In this document: positions 7,667 to 15,770 of the stretch, piece by piece
Numbering within the stretch: position 1 is the first letter of the stretch
How the letters are laid out: every line of letters starts with the position of its first letter
From: Prevotella sp. UBA2756
Lineage (GTDB): Bacteria; Bacteroidota; Bacteroidia; Bacteroidales; Bacteroidaceae
Assembly (NCBI GenBank): GCA_002353205.1
Contig: DEJE01000016.1
Span: 1 to 64,000 of the forward strand
Reading direction: 5' to 3'
Length of the DNA stretch: 64,000 nt
Position numbers and translations under genes: made by a program
The notes under the pieces: model-generated
Told to the model about the DNA's origin: nothing
What the model saw: only the letters and a program-made list of their open reading frames with translations
Databases searched by the model: none

Positions 7667-8452
7667 CTATTGCTTCAGAACATCGTAGAGACGGTCCATT
7701 GCCAGGTCGGCATTACCCTCAGTCTCGTTGAGCAGAGTGACGAACTTCGAGCCGATGATGGCTCCGGCAGCGTTCTGCTGAGCACTCTCGAGCGTCTGCC
7801 GGTTGCTGATGCCGAAGCCTATCATGCGCGGGTTGCGAAGGTTCATGCCGTTGATGTGCCGGAAGTAGTCCTGTCTGGCTTCGTCGAAACGGTTCTGCGC
7901 TCCCGTGATGCTGGCAGAGCTGACCATGTAGATGAAACCGTCGGTGTGGTCGTCGATGAAGCGGATGCGATCCTCACTCGTCTCGGGTGTGATCATCATG
8001 ATGACGCGAAGGTCGTAGCGGTCGGCGATCGGCTTCACGTCGGCAAGATAGTCGGCGAAGGGAAGGTCGGGGATGATCATGCCCGACGCGCCGCTGTCGA
8101 CGCAGCTCTGGCAGAAACGCTCAATGCCGTAGTGCATGACAACGTTCAGATAGCCCATCATGACAAGCGGGATGTGCACATCGTCCTTGATGCTCTTCAG
8201 CTGCTCGAAGAGACGGGTGAGCGTCATACCGTTTTTCAGCGCAACAGTGCCTGCACTCTGTATGACGGGGCCGTCGGCCAATGGGTCGCTGAACGGTATG
8301 CCCACCTCAATCATGTCGATGCCGCGACGTTCGAGCGTCTTGATGACGTCGGCAGTGCCTTCGAGTGTGGGACAACCGGCACAGAAATAGAGCGACAGCA
8401 GCTTGCGGCCGCTCTGCTTCTGTTCGTTGAAAAGTTGGTTGATTCTATTCAT
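7667..8452 (-). CDS. trpA: Tryptophan synthase alpha chain
   Basis: This TIM-barrel subunit of 261 residues cleaves indole-3-glycerol phosphate and channels indole to TrpB. The catalytic glutamate lies in MIEVGIPFSDPLADGP (about residues 45-60). The catalytic aspartate region is GMIIPDLPFADY, and the phosphate-binding GFGISNRQ follows. The length is typical. It begins 36 bp after trpF. The thioesterase gene separates it from trpB, which is unusual because the two subunits are normally encoded side by side. Confidence 0.97.
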   Translation of the reverse strand: MNRINQLFNEQKQSGRKLLSLYFCAGCPTLEGTADVIKTLERRGIDMIEVGIPFSDPLADGPVIQSAGTVALKNGMTLTRLFEQLKSIKDDVHIPLVMMGYLNVVMHYGIERFCQSCVDSGASGMIIPDLPFADYLADVKPIADRYDLRVIMMITPETSEDRIRFIDDHTDGFIYMVSSASITGAQNRFDEARQDYFRHINGMNLRNPRMIGFGISNRQTLESAQQNAAGAIIGSKFVTLLNETEGNADLAMDRLYDVLKQ

Positions 8453-8488
8453 TTTTCTTTGGGGGTCTTCAGTTATGGCTACACGATT

Positions 8489-9205
8489 TCAACTTCTGCG
8501 CACGGCATCGATGAAAGTTGCCAGTTGGGCAACATCTTTTATTCCGGGTTCTGTCTCGAAACGGCTGTTCAGGTCGATGCCAACGCACATCGGATGGCGA
8601 AAGGCACGAACGCGGTCGGCATCATCGGGGCCGATACCGCCGCTGAGCAGGAACGGGATGTCACCGTCGTAGGCGTCGAGGACGCTCCAGTCGAACTGCT
8701 CACCGCTACCACCACGGCCAGGGCACTGCGTGTCGAAGAGCAGCATGTCGGCCACTCCTTGATAGTGGCGCCACTGGTCGACGTCGTCCTTACCCTTGAT
8801 GCTCAGCGCCTTGATGATCTTGATGCCGGGGCGGATGTCGGGATCAAGTGTGCGACGCAGGTTCTCGATCATCACAGGACGCTCGCTGCCGTGCAGCTGA
8901 ACGTAGTCCAGATCGTAGTTGTAGACCCTGGTGACGATGTTCTGCGGCATGTCGTCGACGAAGACTCCCACCTTATAAGGCTTTCTGGGCAATTCCTGAC
9001 GGTCGCCGGGAGTCTTGCTCCCGCGCACCTCGTTCAGTCGCTCGGCCGAATAGTCGGGGATTATGCCTGCCCGCGACGATATCATCTGCACATAACGTGG
9101 ACTCTGGGGGTAGAAGATGAAGCCCATCAGGTCGATGCCTAAAGCTGCCACGGCGCGAATGTTTTCGGGGTCGCGCATCCCACACACTTTGATCATCATT
9201 TTCAT
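8489..9205 (-). CDS. trpF: Phosphoribosylanthranilate isomerase
   Basis: This 238-residue TIM barrel catalyses the Amadori rearrangement of phosphoribosylanthranilate. The catalytic cysteine is in IKVCGMRDPENI near the N-terminus and the general acid is in GIDLNSRFE near the C-terminus. VQLHGSE and LSGGIGPDDA are also family motifs. Three ATGs (9205, 9199, 9196) are possible starts, and the first is given. The protein is slightly longer than the usual 200-215 residues because of inserts around residues 65-80 and 125-145. It stands between trpC and trpA. Confidence 0.95.
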   Translation of the reverse strand: MKMMIKVCGMRDPENIRAVAALGIDLMGFIFYPQSPRYVQMISSRAGIIPDYSAERLNEVRGSKTPGDRQELPRKPYKVGVFVDDMPQNIVTRVYNYDLDYVQLHGSERPVMIENLRRTLDPDIRPGIKIIKALSIKGKDDVDQWRHYQGVADMLLFDTQCPGRGGSGEQFDWSVLDAYDGDIPFLLSGGIGPDDADRVRAFRHPMCVGIDLNSRFETEPGIKDVAQLATFIDAVRRS

Positions 9206-9258
9206 TATATTCTTTTTGTCAGAACCTCTCCTTCAGAACACCTTCATGCTGGTGGTTC

Positions 9259-10071
9259 CTACAGGGGCGTTTGCTCTGTGGTTAATCTGATCAACTCCTT
9301 CAGGGCGAGACCCGGATGGTCAGCTTTCATGAAGCATTCGCCGATGAGGAAGCCATGGAAGCCCGCCAGACGCAGACTGCGCACCGTATCGGGGGCAGAG
9401 ATGCCGCTCTCGCTCACCTTGCAGGCCTCGCGGGGGAGGCGTTCGGCCATTCGGAACGAGTTCTCCACGTCGGTGATGAACGTTCCGAGGTTGCGGTTGT
9501 TGATGCCGCAAAGGTCGGGCTCCATGTCGGCATAGTCGAGCTCTTCCTCGCCATGCATCTCGAGCAGCACCTCCAGTCCCAGCTCTTGGGCTGTGTGCAT
9601 CAGCGTGCGACACGTCTGGAACGGCAGGGCGGCAGCGATGAGCAGCACGGCCGAGGCGCCGCAAAGCCGGGCCTGGAAGAGCTGGTACTCGTCGATGACG
9701 AAATTCTTGTAGAGCACGGGGAGGGTGACACCCGAGCGCCGCGCCTCCACGATGAAGCGGTCGTTGCCCCCGAAATACTTCTCGTCGGTGAGGATGCTCA
9801 GGGCGGCGGCACCGTTGTGCTGATAGCTCAAGGGAATCTCCCCTGCCCTGCCCTCTTCCTTGATCCAGCCCCTCGATGGCGACTTGCGCTTGAACTCGGC
9901 TATGATGCCGCTCTCCGACGAAAGCAGAGCCGTCCGCATGGAAGGGTGCTGCAAGCCCTGTTGCATCTGCTCTTCCACCCTGACATGAATGGCACGCTCT
10001 GACAGCACCTCCTTGAAGCGCTCTACCTCGACGCGTTTCCACGCCACTATCTCTTCTAAAACGTCCTTCAT
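9259..10071 (-). CDS. trpC: Indole-3-glycerol phosphate synthase
   Basis: This 270-residue TIM-barrel enzyme closes the indole ring in step four of tryptophan synthesis. It contains the substrate-binding IAEFKRKSPSRGWI with catalytic lysine, LYKNFVIDEYQ with the second lysine, GINNRNLGTF and VSESGI near the C-terminus. The N-terminal helix MKDVLEEIVAWKRVEVERFK is typical. trpC is a stand-alone gene here rather than a trpC-trpF fusion. It lies 74 bp after trpD and 53 bp before trpF in the operon. Confidence 0.97.
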   Translation of the reverse strand: MKDVLEEIVAWKRVEVERFKEVLSERAIHVRVEEQMQQGLQHPSMRTALLSSESGIIAEFKRKSPSRGWIKEEGRAGEIPLSYQHNGAAALSILTDEKYFGGNDRFIVEARRSGVTLPVLYKNFVIDEYQLFQARLCGASAVLLIAAALPFQTCRTLMHTAQELGLEVLLEMHGEEELDYADMEPDLCGINNRNLGTFITDVENSFRMAERLPREACKVSESGISAPDTVRSLRLAGFHGFLIGECFMKADHPGLALKELIRLTTEQTPL

Positions 10072-10145
10072 CTGTTTTTATTATATCGTTCTACCATGTT
10101 ACGTCGTCATTTCAGCGAAAAAACAGTCGGCGGTGCTGACAATGG

Positions 10146-11150
10146 TCACGAATTCAACATCACGAACTTGCGGAACGTCTGCAGCGCCTTTCCGCTGTCA
10201 ATACTCTCACGCGCTATCTCCACACACTCCTCAATGCTTTTTGCTCCACGCTCCAACACTTGTATGCCGAAGGCTGCATTGGCCAGCACGATGTTCTTCT
10301 GGGCAGGCAGACAACGGTTCTCGAGCACGCTGTCGAAGATGGCTGCCGCCTCGTCCTCGGTGGCTCCGGCCACCAGTTCCTCGGGCTTGGCAACGTCGAA
10401 GCCGAGGTCGGAGGGCTTGAAGATACGCTCGTAGCTGTTGGTCGACACCTTGAAGTCGCCCGTGAGCGAAATCTCGTCGTAGCCGTCGATGGAGTTCACG
10501 ATGCCGTAGTCGATACCGATTTTCTGATAGACATTGCTGTAGAGACGCATCTGGTCGAGGTTGGCCACGCCCAGCAACTGGCACTGCGGCCGACTGGGGT
10601 TGACGATGGGTCCGAGGAGGTTGAAGCAGGTGGGAAACTGCAGGGCTTTGCGGATGGGACCCACGAACTTCATGGCCTTGGCAAAGAGCTGGGCGTGCAG
10701 ATAGACGATGCCGCACTCGTTGATGGAGCGGTTCAGCCGGTCTATGTCGTCGGTGAACTTGATGCCGTGGTGGGCGATGACGTTCGAGGCTCCGCTTGTC
10801 GATGTGGCCGCATAGTTACCGTGCTTGGCCACCTTATAGCCTGCTCCTGCGATGACGAAGCACGAGGTGGTCGAGATGTTGAAGGTGTTCTTTCGGTCGC
10901 CGCCAGTTCCCACCACGTCAATATAGCGGTCGCAGTCCAGCGGCACGGGGACACCCGTTTCCAGTATGCCGTCGCGGAAGCCGAGCAGCTCGTCGACGGT
11001 GATGCCGCGCATCTGCAGACCGGTGAGCAGTGCCGTGATCTGTTCCTCGGGAAACTCGCTGCGGGTGATGCCGATGAGCACGCTCTTCATCTCTTCGCGA
11101 GTGAGCTCCTCGTGGTTCAGCATTCGGTTCAGAATCTCTTTCATTTCCAT
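10146..11150 (-). CDS. trpD: Anthranilate phosphoribosyltransferase
   Basis: The protein has 334 residues from the ATG at 11150 (MEMKEILNRMLNHEEL), and the ATG at 11144 is an alternative. The frame stays open a further 37 codons upstream, but that stretch has no homology and lies in the attenuator leader. Family motifs present are GTGGDRKNTFNIST (PRPP/Mg binding), KHGNYAATSTSG and GPIVNPSRP. It transfers phosphoribose to anthranilate. As the first structural gene of this operon it sits about 176 bp downstream of the attenuator terminator, so its transcription is expected to depend on readthrough. Confidence 0.97.
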   Translation of the reverse strand: MEMKEILNRMLNHEELTREEMKSVLIGITRSEFPEEQITALLTGLQMRGITVDELLGFRDGILETGVPVPLDCDRYIDVVGTGGDRKNTFNISTTSCFVIAGAGYKVAKHGNYAATSTSGASNVIAHHGIKFTDDIDRLNRSINECGIVYLHAQLFAKAMKFVGPIRKALQFPTCFNLLGPIVNPSRPQCQLLGVANLDQMRLYSNVYQKIGIDYGIVNSIDGYDEISLTGDFKVSTNSYERIFKPSDLGFDVAKPEELVAGATEDEAAAIFDSVLENRCLPAQKNIVLANAAFGIQVLERGAKSIEECVEIARESIDSGKALQTFRKFVMLNS

Positions 11151-11325
11151 ATACGTTCTGTCTCCCCGACCCCTTCTCTCGGAAGGGTGTGCCAGACGGA
11201 TAGTGGGGAGTTTGCCCGGCACTTGTATCATGAATTTTCTTTTACCTTTCTTCTCTGCCATCGGCCAGGAAGAGCGGTGTCACCCTGACGATGGAGCATG
11301 GCATCGGGACCGTGGGAGGCTTGCA

Positions 11326-11361
11326 AGAAAAAAGGCCTGTCGCAAGAACGGCAGGCCTTTC
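11326..11361 (-). terminator. trp attenuator terminator
   Basis: On the minus strand AAAGGCCTG and CAGGCCTTT form a stem around a short loop, followed by TTTTTTC. It lies 33 bp after the stop of the WWW leader peptide and about 176 bp before trpD, the expected position for ribosome-controlled attenuation. Confidence 0.85.
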
Positions 11362-11393
11362 GGTATCTCAGAGTATCCACACGGCAACGTTGC

Positions 11394-11456
11394 TCACGAC
11401 TTGTTCAATCTTGAGTAGCGCCACCACCATGCTGCAAATACTACGTTATTCTTCAT
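11394..11456 (-). CDS. trpL: trp operon leader peptide with three tandem Trp codons
   Basis: This is a 20-codon open frame with the product MKNNVVFAAWWWRYSRLNKS. The TGG TGG TGG run is at codons 10-12 (11429-11421) and a TGA stop follows at 11394. It begins about 13 nt after the predicted transcription start (promoter at 11476-11506) and is followed by a strong hairpin with a U-run. This is the classical layout of a leader peptide that senses charged tRNA-Trp: stalling at the Trp codons should favour an antiterminator and allow transcription of trpD-trpG. The sequence shows the peptide and the terminator. The alternative antiterminator fold was not resolved by eye. Confidence 0.9.
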   Translation of the reverse strand: MKNNVVFAAWWWRYSRLNKS

Positions 11457-11475
11457 TCTTCTTATGAATTTTGTG

Positions 11476-11506
11476 CAAAGGTACATATTTTCTTTCAATC
11501 TGCAAA
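11476..11506 (-). promoter_or_regulatory. trp operon promoter
   Basis: On the minus strand TTTG (11506-11503), a 19-bp spacer and TACCTTTG (11483-11476) give a full Bacteroidetes consensus. The predicted transcript starts near 11469, just upstream of trpL. Confidence 0.8.
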
Positions 11507-11573
11507 TATTTTTACCATAATTTTATCGATTTACTTCTTTTTCGGGAAAAAGAGTGTTATTTTGCAGACGAAA

Positions 11574-12926
11574 TCATTCCATCTCCTTATCCAGTTGTCC
11601 ACTCCACAGGTAAAGCTTCGTCTCGCTGACGATGACGCCGCTGAGGAAGAGCAGGCTGAGCAGGTTCGGAATGGCCATGAGGGCATTCATGCAGTCGGCC
11701 AGGTTCCACACCACGCTCAGGTTCATCGTGCTGCCGATGAAGATGGCAAGGATGTAGAGCACGCGATAATAGATGGTCCACCGTCGGCCTTTCAGATATT
11801 CCACCGCCCGTTCGCCATAAATCTCCCAGCCGAGGATGGTGCTGAAGGCGAAGGTGAGCAGGCCGAAGGTGAGCAACGGGGCTCCGATGACGGGAATCTT
11901 GCTGAAGGCCATCTTCGTCAGCGTGGCTCCGTTCTCGTGGGAGATGTCGGGATAGGCGATGACCGAGCTGACGATGACCAGTCCGGTGAGTGCACAGATG
12001 ACGACGGTGTCCCAGAATGTGCCGCTCGACGACACCAAAGCCTGACGGACGGGGTTGCGCGTCTGCGCTGCCGATGCCACGATGGGAGCCGACCCCATTC
12101 CCGACTCGTTGCTGAACAGTCCGCGTGCGATGCCATAACGAGCCGCCAGCATGATGGTGCTTCCTGCAAAGCCGCCGCCGGCAGCCTGTGACGAGAAGGC
12201 ACTCTCGCAGATGAGCTTCAGCGCCGGCCACACATAGGCTCCGTTCATGAAGAGGATCACGATGCACCCGGCAATGTAGAAAATCGCCATGAAGGGGATC
12301 AGCGCCGTGCACACACGGGCAATGCTCTTGATGCCTCCCAGCACCACAGCTCCCGTGAGCAGCGAGATGACGATACCCGTCAGCCACGGTGCCACGTCGT
12401 AGGTCTCGTAGGTGAGCGTAGCGATGGCGTTGGCCTGAACGGTGTTGCCGATGCCGAAAGCGGCGATGGCAGTGAAAAGGGCGAAGAGCACCGCCATCGA
12501 CTTCCACCCCAGGCCGTGCTCAAGGGCATACATCGGACCGCCCAGCATGCGGCCTTCCTTCGACTTCCGGCGGTATTTCACGGCCAGAAGGCCCTCGGCA
12601 TATTTCGTCGAGATGCCGAAGAAGCCCGTCAGCCAGCACCACAAGACGGCTCCCGGACCTCCCAGCGCCACGGCTGTTGCCACGCCGATGATGTTGCCCG
12701 TGCCGATGGTTGCCGCCAAGGCCGTTGCCAGGGCGCCGAACTGCGACACGTCGCCGCTCGAGTCTTTGTCGCGGCTCACACTCAGTTTGATAGCCGTCCA
12801 TATATGCCGCTGCGGAAAGCGCAGGCGGATGGTGAGAAAAAGATGTGTCCCCAGGAGCAGGATAATCATCGGCCACCCCCAAAGGAAGCCGCTCACCTCT
12901 GTCAGTATGTTGTTCAGTGTCTCCAA
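11574..12926 (-). CDS. Sodium:amino-acid symporter, AGCS (alanine/glycine) family
   Basis: This 450-residue inner-membrane carrier has about ten hydrophobic segments. The family signature GTGNIIGVATAVALGGPGA is at about residues 75-93, with MGSAPIVASAAQTRNPVRQA in the C-terminal half. AGCS proteins import alanine, glycine or related small amino acids with Na+. The substrate cannot be fixed from sequence. It is transcribed in the same direction as, and just upstream of, the trp promoter, but no shared regulation is visible. The two DUF4230 genes precede it with an 82-bp gap, so cotranscription is possible. Confidence 0.93.
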   Translation of the reverse strand: METLNNILTEVSGFLWGWPMIILLLGTHLFLTIRLRFPQRHIWTAIKLSVSRDKDSSGDVSQFGALATALAATIGTGNIIGVATAVALGGPGAVLWCWLTGFFGISTKYAEGLLAVKYRRKSKEGRMLGGPMYALEHGLGWKSMAVLFALFTAIAAFGIGNTVQANAIATLTYETYDVAPWLTGIVISLLTGAVVLGGIKSIARVCTALIPFMAIFYIAGCIVILFMNGAYVWPALKLICESAFSSQAAGGGFAGSTIMLAARYGIARGLFSNESGMGSAPIVASAAQTRNPVRQALVSSSGTFWDTVVICALTGLVIVSSVIAYPDISHENGATLTKMAFSKIPVIGAPLLTFGLLTFAFSTILGWEIYGERAVEYLKGRRWTIYYRVLYILAIFIGSTMNLSVVWNLADCMNALMAIPNLLSLLFLSGVIVSETKLYLWSGQLDKEME

Positions 12927-13008
12927 ATCTCTATACCTCTAAAAAAACAATACTCGCAAAAAAACTCTCTCTTCAGATTTCGATATCGCTCGTGCGGCGG
13001 CAGGAACG

Positions 13009-13710
13009 CTAAGAATTGCCGTCGTGGCGCACGCGGACGCGAACATTGTCGAAACCCATCGACCGCAGCATCTGGTAGAACTGCCGCGTGGCGTTCTCCT
13101 CAGCGCTCTTCATGTTGCTGGAGTTCAGCGCACGGGCCTTCATCCGCTGCCGCGCCCGCTCGTACATCGCCTGGCGGTCGCTGTCGGTCCACTTACCGCT
13201 CTCAAAGAACGACTGCGTGCGGGCCTCGTCGATGAAATGCTCGTCGAGGAGCTTCACCGGGGGCAGCACCACCACGATGGTGTCCTTGTCGCGCTGTATC
13301 CAGTCCTCGCCCACGTCGCGCATGTCGATGCCCAACCTGAGTGTTCCGTAATAGATGCGTATCAGCTCGTCGTCGGTGAAGAACCCGGCACGCAGGGTGT
13401 CGATGAGTTCTTCGTCGGCCACCGAGAGAAACTCCCACTCGCCGATCTGCTTCATGGCAGTGATCTGCGTGGGCGTGATGCCGATGCGCTGGTCGACATC
13501 TACCGAGGCCGACATGTCGGTGGCTCTGTTGAGGAGGTAATAGCCCGCGCCGACAACCAGCACGGCCACCACCAGCAAGGTGAAGAACAGGCCCTTGCCC
13601 ATCTTCCCTACAAGACGTAGCAGCCCGTCAACGATTACCTCGATACCACTGGGCTGCTGCGCCTGCCCACGGCGCTTGCCCACCTGTTTGGTCTTCTGCT
13701 TCTTCGTCAT
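13009..13710 (-). CDS. DUF4230 membrane-anchored protein
   Basis: The protein has 233 residues with a basic N-terminus and one transmembrane helix at about residues 36-58 (GKGLFFTLLVVAVLVVGAGYY). An extracytoplasmic region with the DUF4230 pattern follows (DTIVVVLPPVKLLDEHFIDEARTQ, and a C-terminal helix-strand NATRQFYQMLRSMGFDNVRV). The function of DUF4230 is unknown. Its start overlaps the stop of the preceding DUF4230 gene by 4 bp (ATGA), so the two are translationally coupled and may form a heteromeric envelope complex. Only the fold assignment is reasonably secure. Confidence 0.75.
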   Translation of the reverse strand: MTKKQKTKQVGKRRGQAQQPSGIEVIVDGLLRLVGKMGKGLFFTLLVVAVLVVGAGYYLLNRATDMSASVDVDQRIGITPTQITAMKQIGEWEFLSVADEELIDTLRAGFFTDDELIRIYYGTLRLGIDMRDVGEDWIQRDKDTIVVVLPPVKLLDEHFIDEARTQSFFESGKWTDSDRQAMYERARQRMKARALNSSNMKSAEENATRQFYQMLRSMGFDNVRVRVRHDGNS

Positions 13711-14381
13711 CGTGCTATACTTTTAGAGTCTATCAATGTTGCCAGGTCGTCCATCGAATACTCCTTGCGGAACGTCACCGTGATGTCGCCCTCGGCAAAG
13801 CCCAGGTCGGCAAGCATCGGGATGAGCGTGTTGGCGGCATTCGAGCGAGCCATCTCGATGATGCCCATACGGGGCACTCCCGAGAGGATCGACGCCCGGC
13901 CCTGCTTCTCGTAGTTGGCCATCTCCTCGTCGCTGAAGTTGGCACGGAGCAGCGGCACCTGCTTCTTGATCTCGGCGTGGTTGATGCGGCTGCCCGTGAG
14001 CTCCACCTTCGGGTCGGGCAAGACAATCTCTATCTTCCGCCCCGAACGCTTCACGTTCTTGCTGCTGAACTGCGCAAAGTCGATATAGGCCTTCAGCGTG
14101 GCATCGATGGGGATGGCTATCTTGCGGTTGCCCAAGGGCAGCTTGATGTCGAACTGCTGCGAGAAGATCGACCCCTGCAGCTTCATCTGGTCGTCGTGGG
14201 TCACGATCTTATGCACCTGATACTCGGCCGTGTAGAGCCGTGAGCACTTCTGAATCTGCATCACCAGCATCGGAATGGTGTCGATGGGTGCAGCCGCCTT
14301 CTTCACCTCATGGCGCTCGCTGCACGAGGCGGACAGCAGTGCAAGCAGACATATTAATAATAAGGTATGGCTACGCATCAT
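13707..14381 (-). CDS. DUF4230 lipoprotein
   Basis: This 224-residue protein begins with a lipoprotein signal (MMRSHTLLLICLLALLSAS, then Cys20). The remainder matches its downstream neighbour in layout: KIEIVLPDPKVELTGSRINH parallels DTIVVVLPPVKLLDEHFIDE, and the C-terminal ANTLIPMLADLGFAEGDITV parallels TRQFYQMLRSMGFDNVRV. The pair therefore looks like paralogs, one lipid-anchored and one helix-anchored. The gene has a long 5' leader (about 145 nt from the promoter at 14533) filled with heptamer and GC-rich repeats. No enzymatic residue is recognisable. Confidence 0.75.
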   Translation of the reverse strand: MMRSHTLLLICLLALLSASCSERHEVKKAAAPIDTIPMLVMQIQKCSRLYTAEYQVHKIVTHDDQMKLQGSIFSQQFDIKLPLGNRKIAIPIDATLKAYIDFAQFSSKNVKRSGRKIEIVLPDPKVELTGSRINHAEIKKQVPLLRANFSDEEMANYEKQGRASILSGVPRMGIIEMARSNAANTLIPMLADLGFAEGDITVTFRKEYSMDDLATLIDSKSIAR

Positions 14382-14389
14382 TTTAATTC

Positions 14390-14515
14390 TTTCTTCTTAA
14401 TTCTTAACTCTTACCTCTTACTTCTTACCTCTTACTTCTTAAACAACATCCCCCTCGGGGGCTTGGGGGGTCTCCACATCCCCCTCGGGGGCTTGGGGGG
14501 TCTTTACCTCTTACC
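14390..14515. repeat. Heptamer array plus two GC-rich palindromes in the DUF4230 leader
   Basis: CTTAATT/CTTAACT/CTTACCT/CTTACTT heptamers (14397-14442) are followed by two direct copies of a 29-bp unit containing CATCCCCCTCGGGGGC and TTGGGGGGTC (about 14447-14503). All of it lies between the promoter and the start codon of the DUF4230 operon, so it should be transcribed. Confidence 0.85.
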
Positions 14516-14532
14516 TCTATTAGTATTTGTGG

Positions 14533-14540
14533 CAAAGGTA
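14533..14540 (-). promoter_or_regulatory. -7 box of the DUF4230 operon
   Basis: TACCTTTG on the minus strand (14540-14533) matches the Bacteroidetes -7 element. A clear -33 TTTG is not evident. Confidence 0.5.
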
Positions 14541-14662
14541 ATGCAATTTTGGTAAAAAAACGTCATTTTGAATGTATTTGTTTTAAAAATCGCGATTTTT
14601 ATTAATCTCCAAGGCAATAAAACTGTCAAACAGATGGTTTATTTAAAAGAAAGGATTTAAAA

Positions 14663-15181
14663 ATGAGACAATTTGCAATCGCTATCGCCGCAGCATTGTG
14701 CATGAGCACTGCTGTCATGGCACAGACCACACAACAGGACAACAAGCGCCAACGCCCCAATTCCGAGCAGAGGGTGCAGATGCGCACCGAACGCATGGTG
14801 GAGCGCTACGGGCTCAATCAGGAACAGGCCGCCAAGCTACAGGCCCTCAACAAGGAATATGAAGGCAAGATGGGACCGCGACACCGTCATGGCGGACCGC
14901 GTCACGACGGCCAGCGCCCGCCGAGAGACGTCAAGGAGAAGCGCACCGACATGAAGCCCCAGCAACGCGAAGGCCGCGGACCGCGCCCCAGTGCCGAGAT
15001 GATGCAGCAGATGAAGGCCGACCGCGAGGCCTACGACGCCAAGCTGTCGAAGATCATGACGCCGAAGCAGTTTGAACAGTACCAGCAAGACGAGGCCAAG
15101 ATGAAAGAACATCACGGCCAGCGCATGGGAAAACCGGCCGACGGCAACAAGGAATCATTCCAAAAAGAAAAAGATAAATGA
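14663..15181 (+). CDS. DUF4890 periplasmic protein, Spy/CpxP-like composition
   Basis: The protein has 172 residues with a signal peptide (MRQFAIAIAAALCMSTAVMA). The mature part is highly charged and helical: VERYGLNQEQAAKLQALNKE, then His/Arg/Pro-rich stretches (RHRHGGPRHDGQRPP), then ILSKIMTPKQFEQYQQDEAK-like sequence. This resembles DUF4890 proteins and the LTxxQ-type repeats of Spy chaperones, so an envelope-stress or metal-binding role is possible but unproven. AAAGAAAGGATTTAAAA precedes the ATG. Its stop overlaps the next gene's start by 4 bp. Confidence 0.75.
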   Translation: MRQFAIAIAAALCMSTAVMAQTTQQDNKRQRPNSEQRVQMRTERMVERYGLNQEQAAKLQALNKEYEGKMGPRHRHGGPRHDGQRPPRDVKEKRTDMKPQQREGRGPRPSAEMMQQMKADREAYDAKLSKIMTPKQFEQYQQDEAKMKEHHGQRMGKPADGNKESFQKEKDK

Positions 15182-15765
15182 AGAAACTCTTGACAGCGGC
15201 CATGGCCTCCATGGCTCTGGCCGCCGTGTTTTCGTGTGGGGAGAAGAAAGAGACCAACGTCATCATCGCCCCTAAACCTACAGAGACCAAACCGGCATCG
15301 CCCGTCAGGATGAGCGACTACGCCCACAGCGACACCGTCACATGGCTCGGACGCGTCTATACCGTGGAGGTGAAGCGCTCCGTGGCCGACAGCCTTCCCA
15401 TGGTGAAGGACGAGCAGGGACGCAAGTACTACGACAACGTGATCCGCGTGCGCATAACAAGGCCCGACGGCAGCGAATTTTTCAACCGAACATTCCGCAA
15501 GACACATTTCGCCGACCTCCTCGATGCACGCACGAAAGAGGACGGCGCACTGCTGGGCATCGTCATCGACCACGTGGAAGGCGACAACCTGCTCCTCGGA
15601 GCAAGCGTAGGATCGCCCGACGTGCTCAGCGACGAGTACATACCGATGGTCATCACCATCACTCCCCACGGCGACGTCGGCTACAAGCGCGACAACAAAC
15701 TCGAAGTGGAGAACCAAAACCCGCAGGAGAACCCAACAGCCGCCGACGAGGACGACGGCGTCTGA
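15178..15765 (+). CDS. DUF4738 lipoprotein
   Basis: This 195-residue lipoprotein (MKKLLTAAMASMALAAVFS then Cys20) matches DUF4738 in length and in its conserved centre: YDNVIRVRITRPDGSEFFNR, FRKTHFADLLD, and SDEYIPMVITITPHGDVGY. The C-terminus is acidic and probably disordered. The 4-bp ATGA overlap with the DUF4890 gene implies coupled expression of two exported proteins. The function is unknown. Its 3' end meets the convergent gene at 15771. Confidence 0.8.
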   Translation: MKKLLTAAMASMALAAVFSCGEKKETNVIIAPKPTETKPASPVRMSDYAHSDTVTWLGRVYTVEVKRSVADSLPMVKDEQGRKYYDNVIRVRITRPDGSEFFNRTFRKTHFADLLDARTKEDGALLGIVIDHVEGDNLLLGASVGSPDVLSDEYIPMVITITPHGDVGYKRDNKLEVENQNPQENPTAADEDDGV

Positions 15766-15770
15766 GCAAC

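Noticed and set aside
7643..9142. Plus-strand open frame of 499 codons across trpA and trpF
   Set aside because: Antisense shadow of two well-identified genes. No promoter or recognisable motif.
11151..11261. N-terminal extension of TrpD by 37 codons
   Set aside because: No TrpD has such an extension. The stretch lies between attenuator and gene, and a good start exists at 11150.
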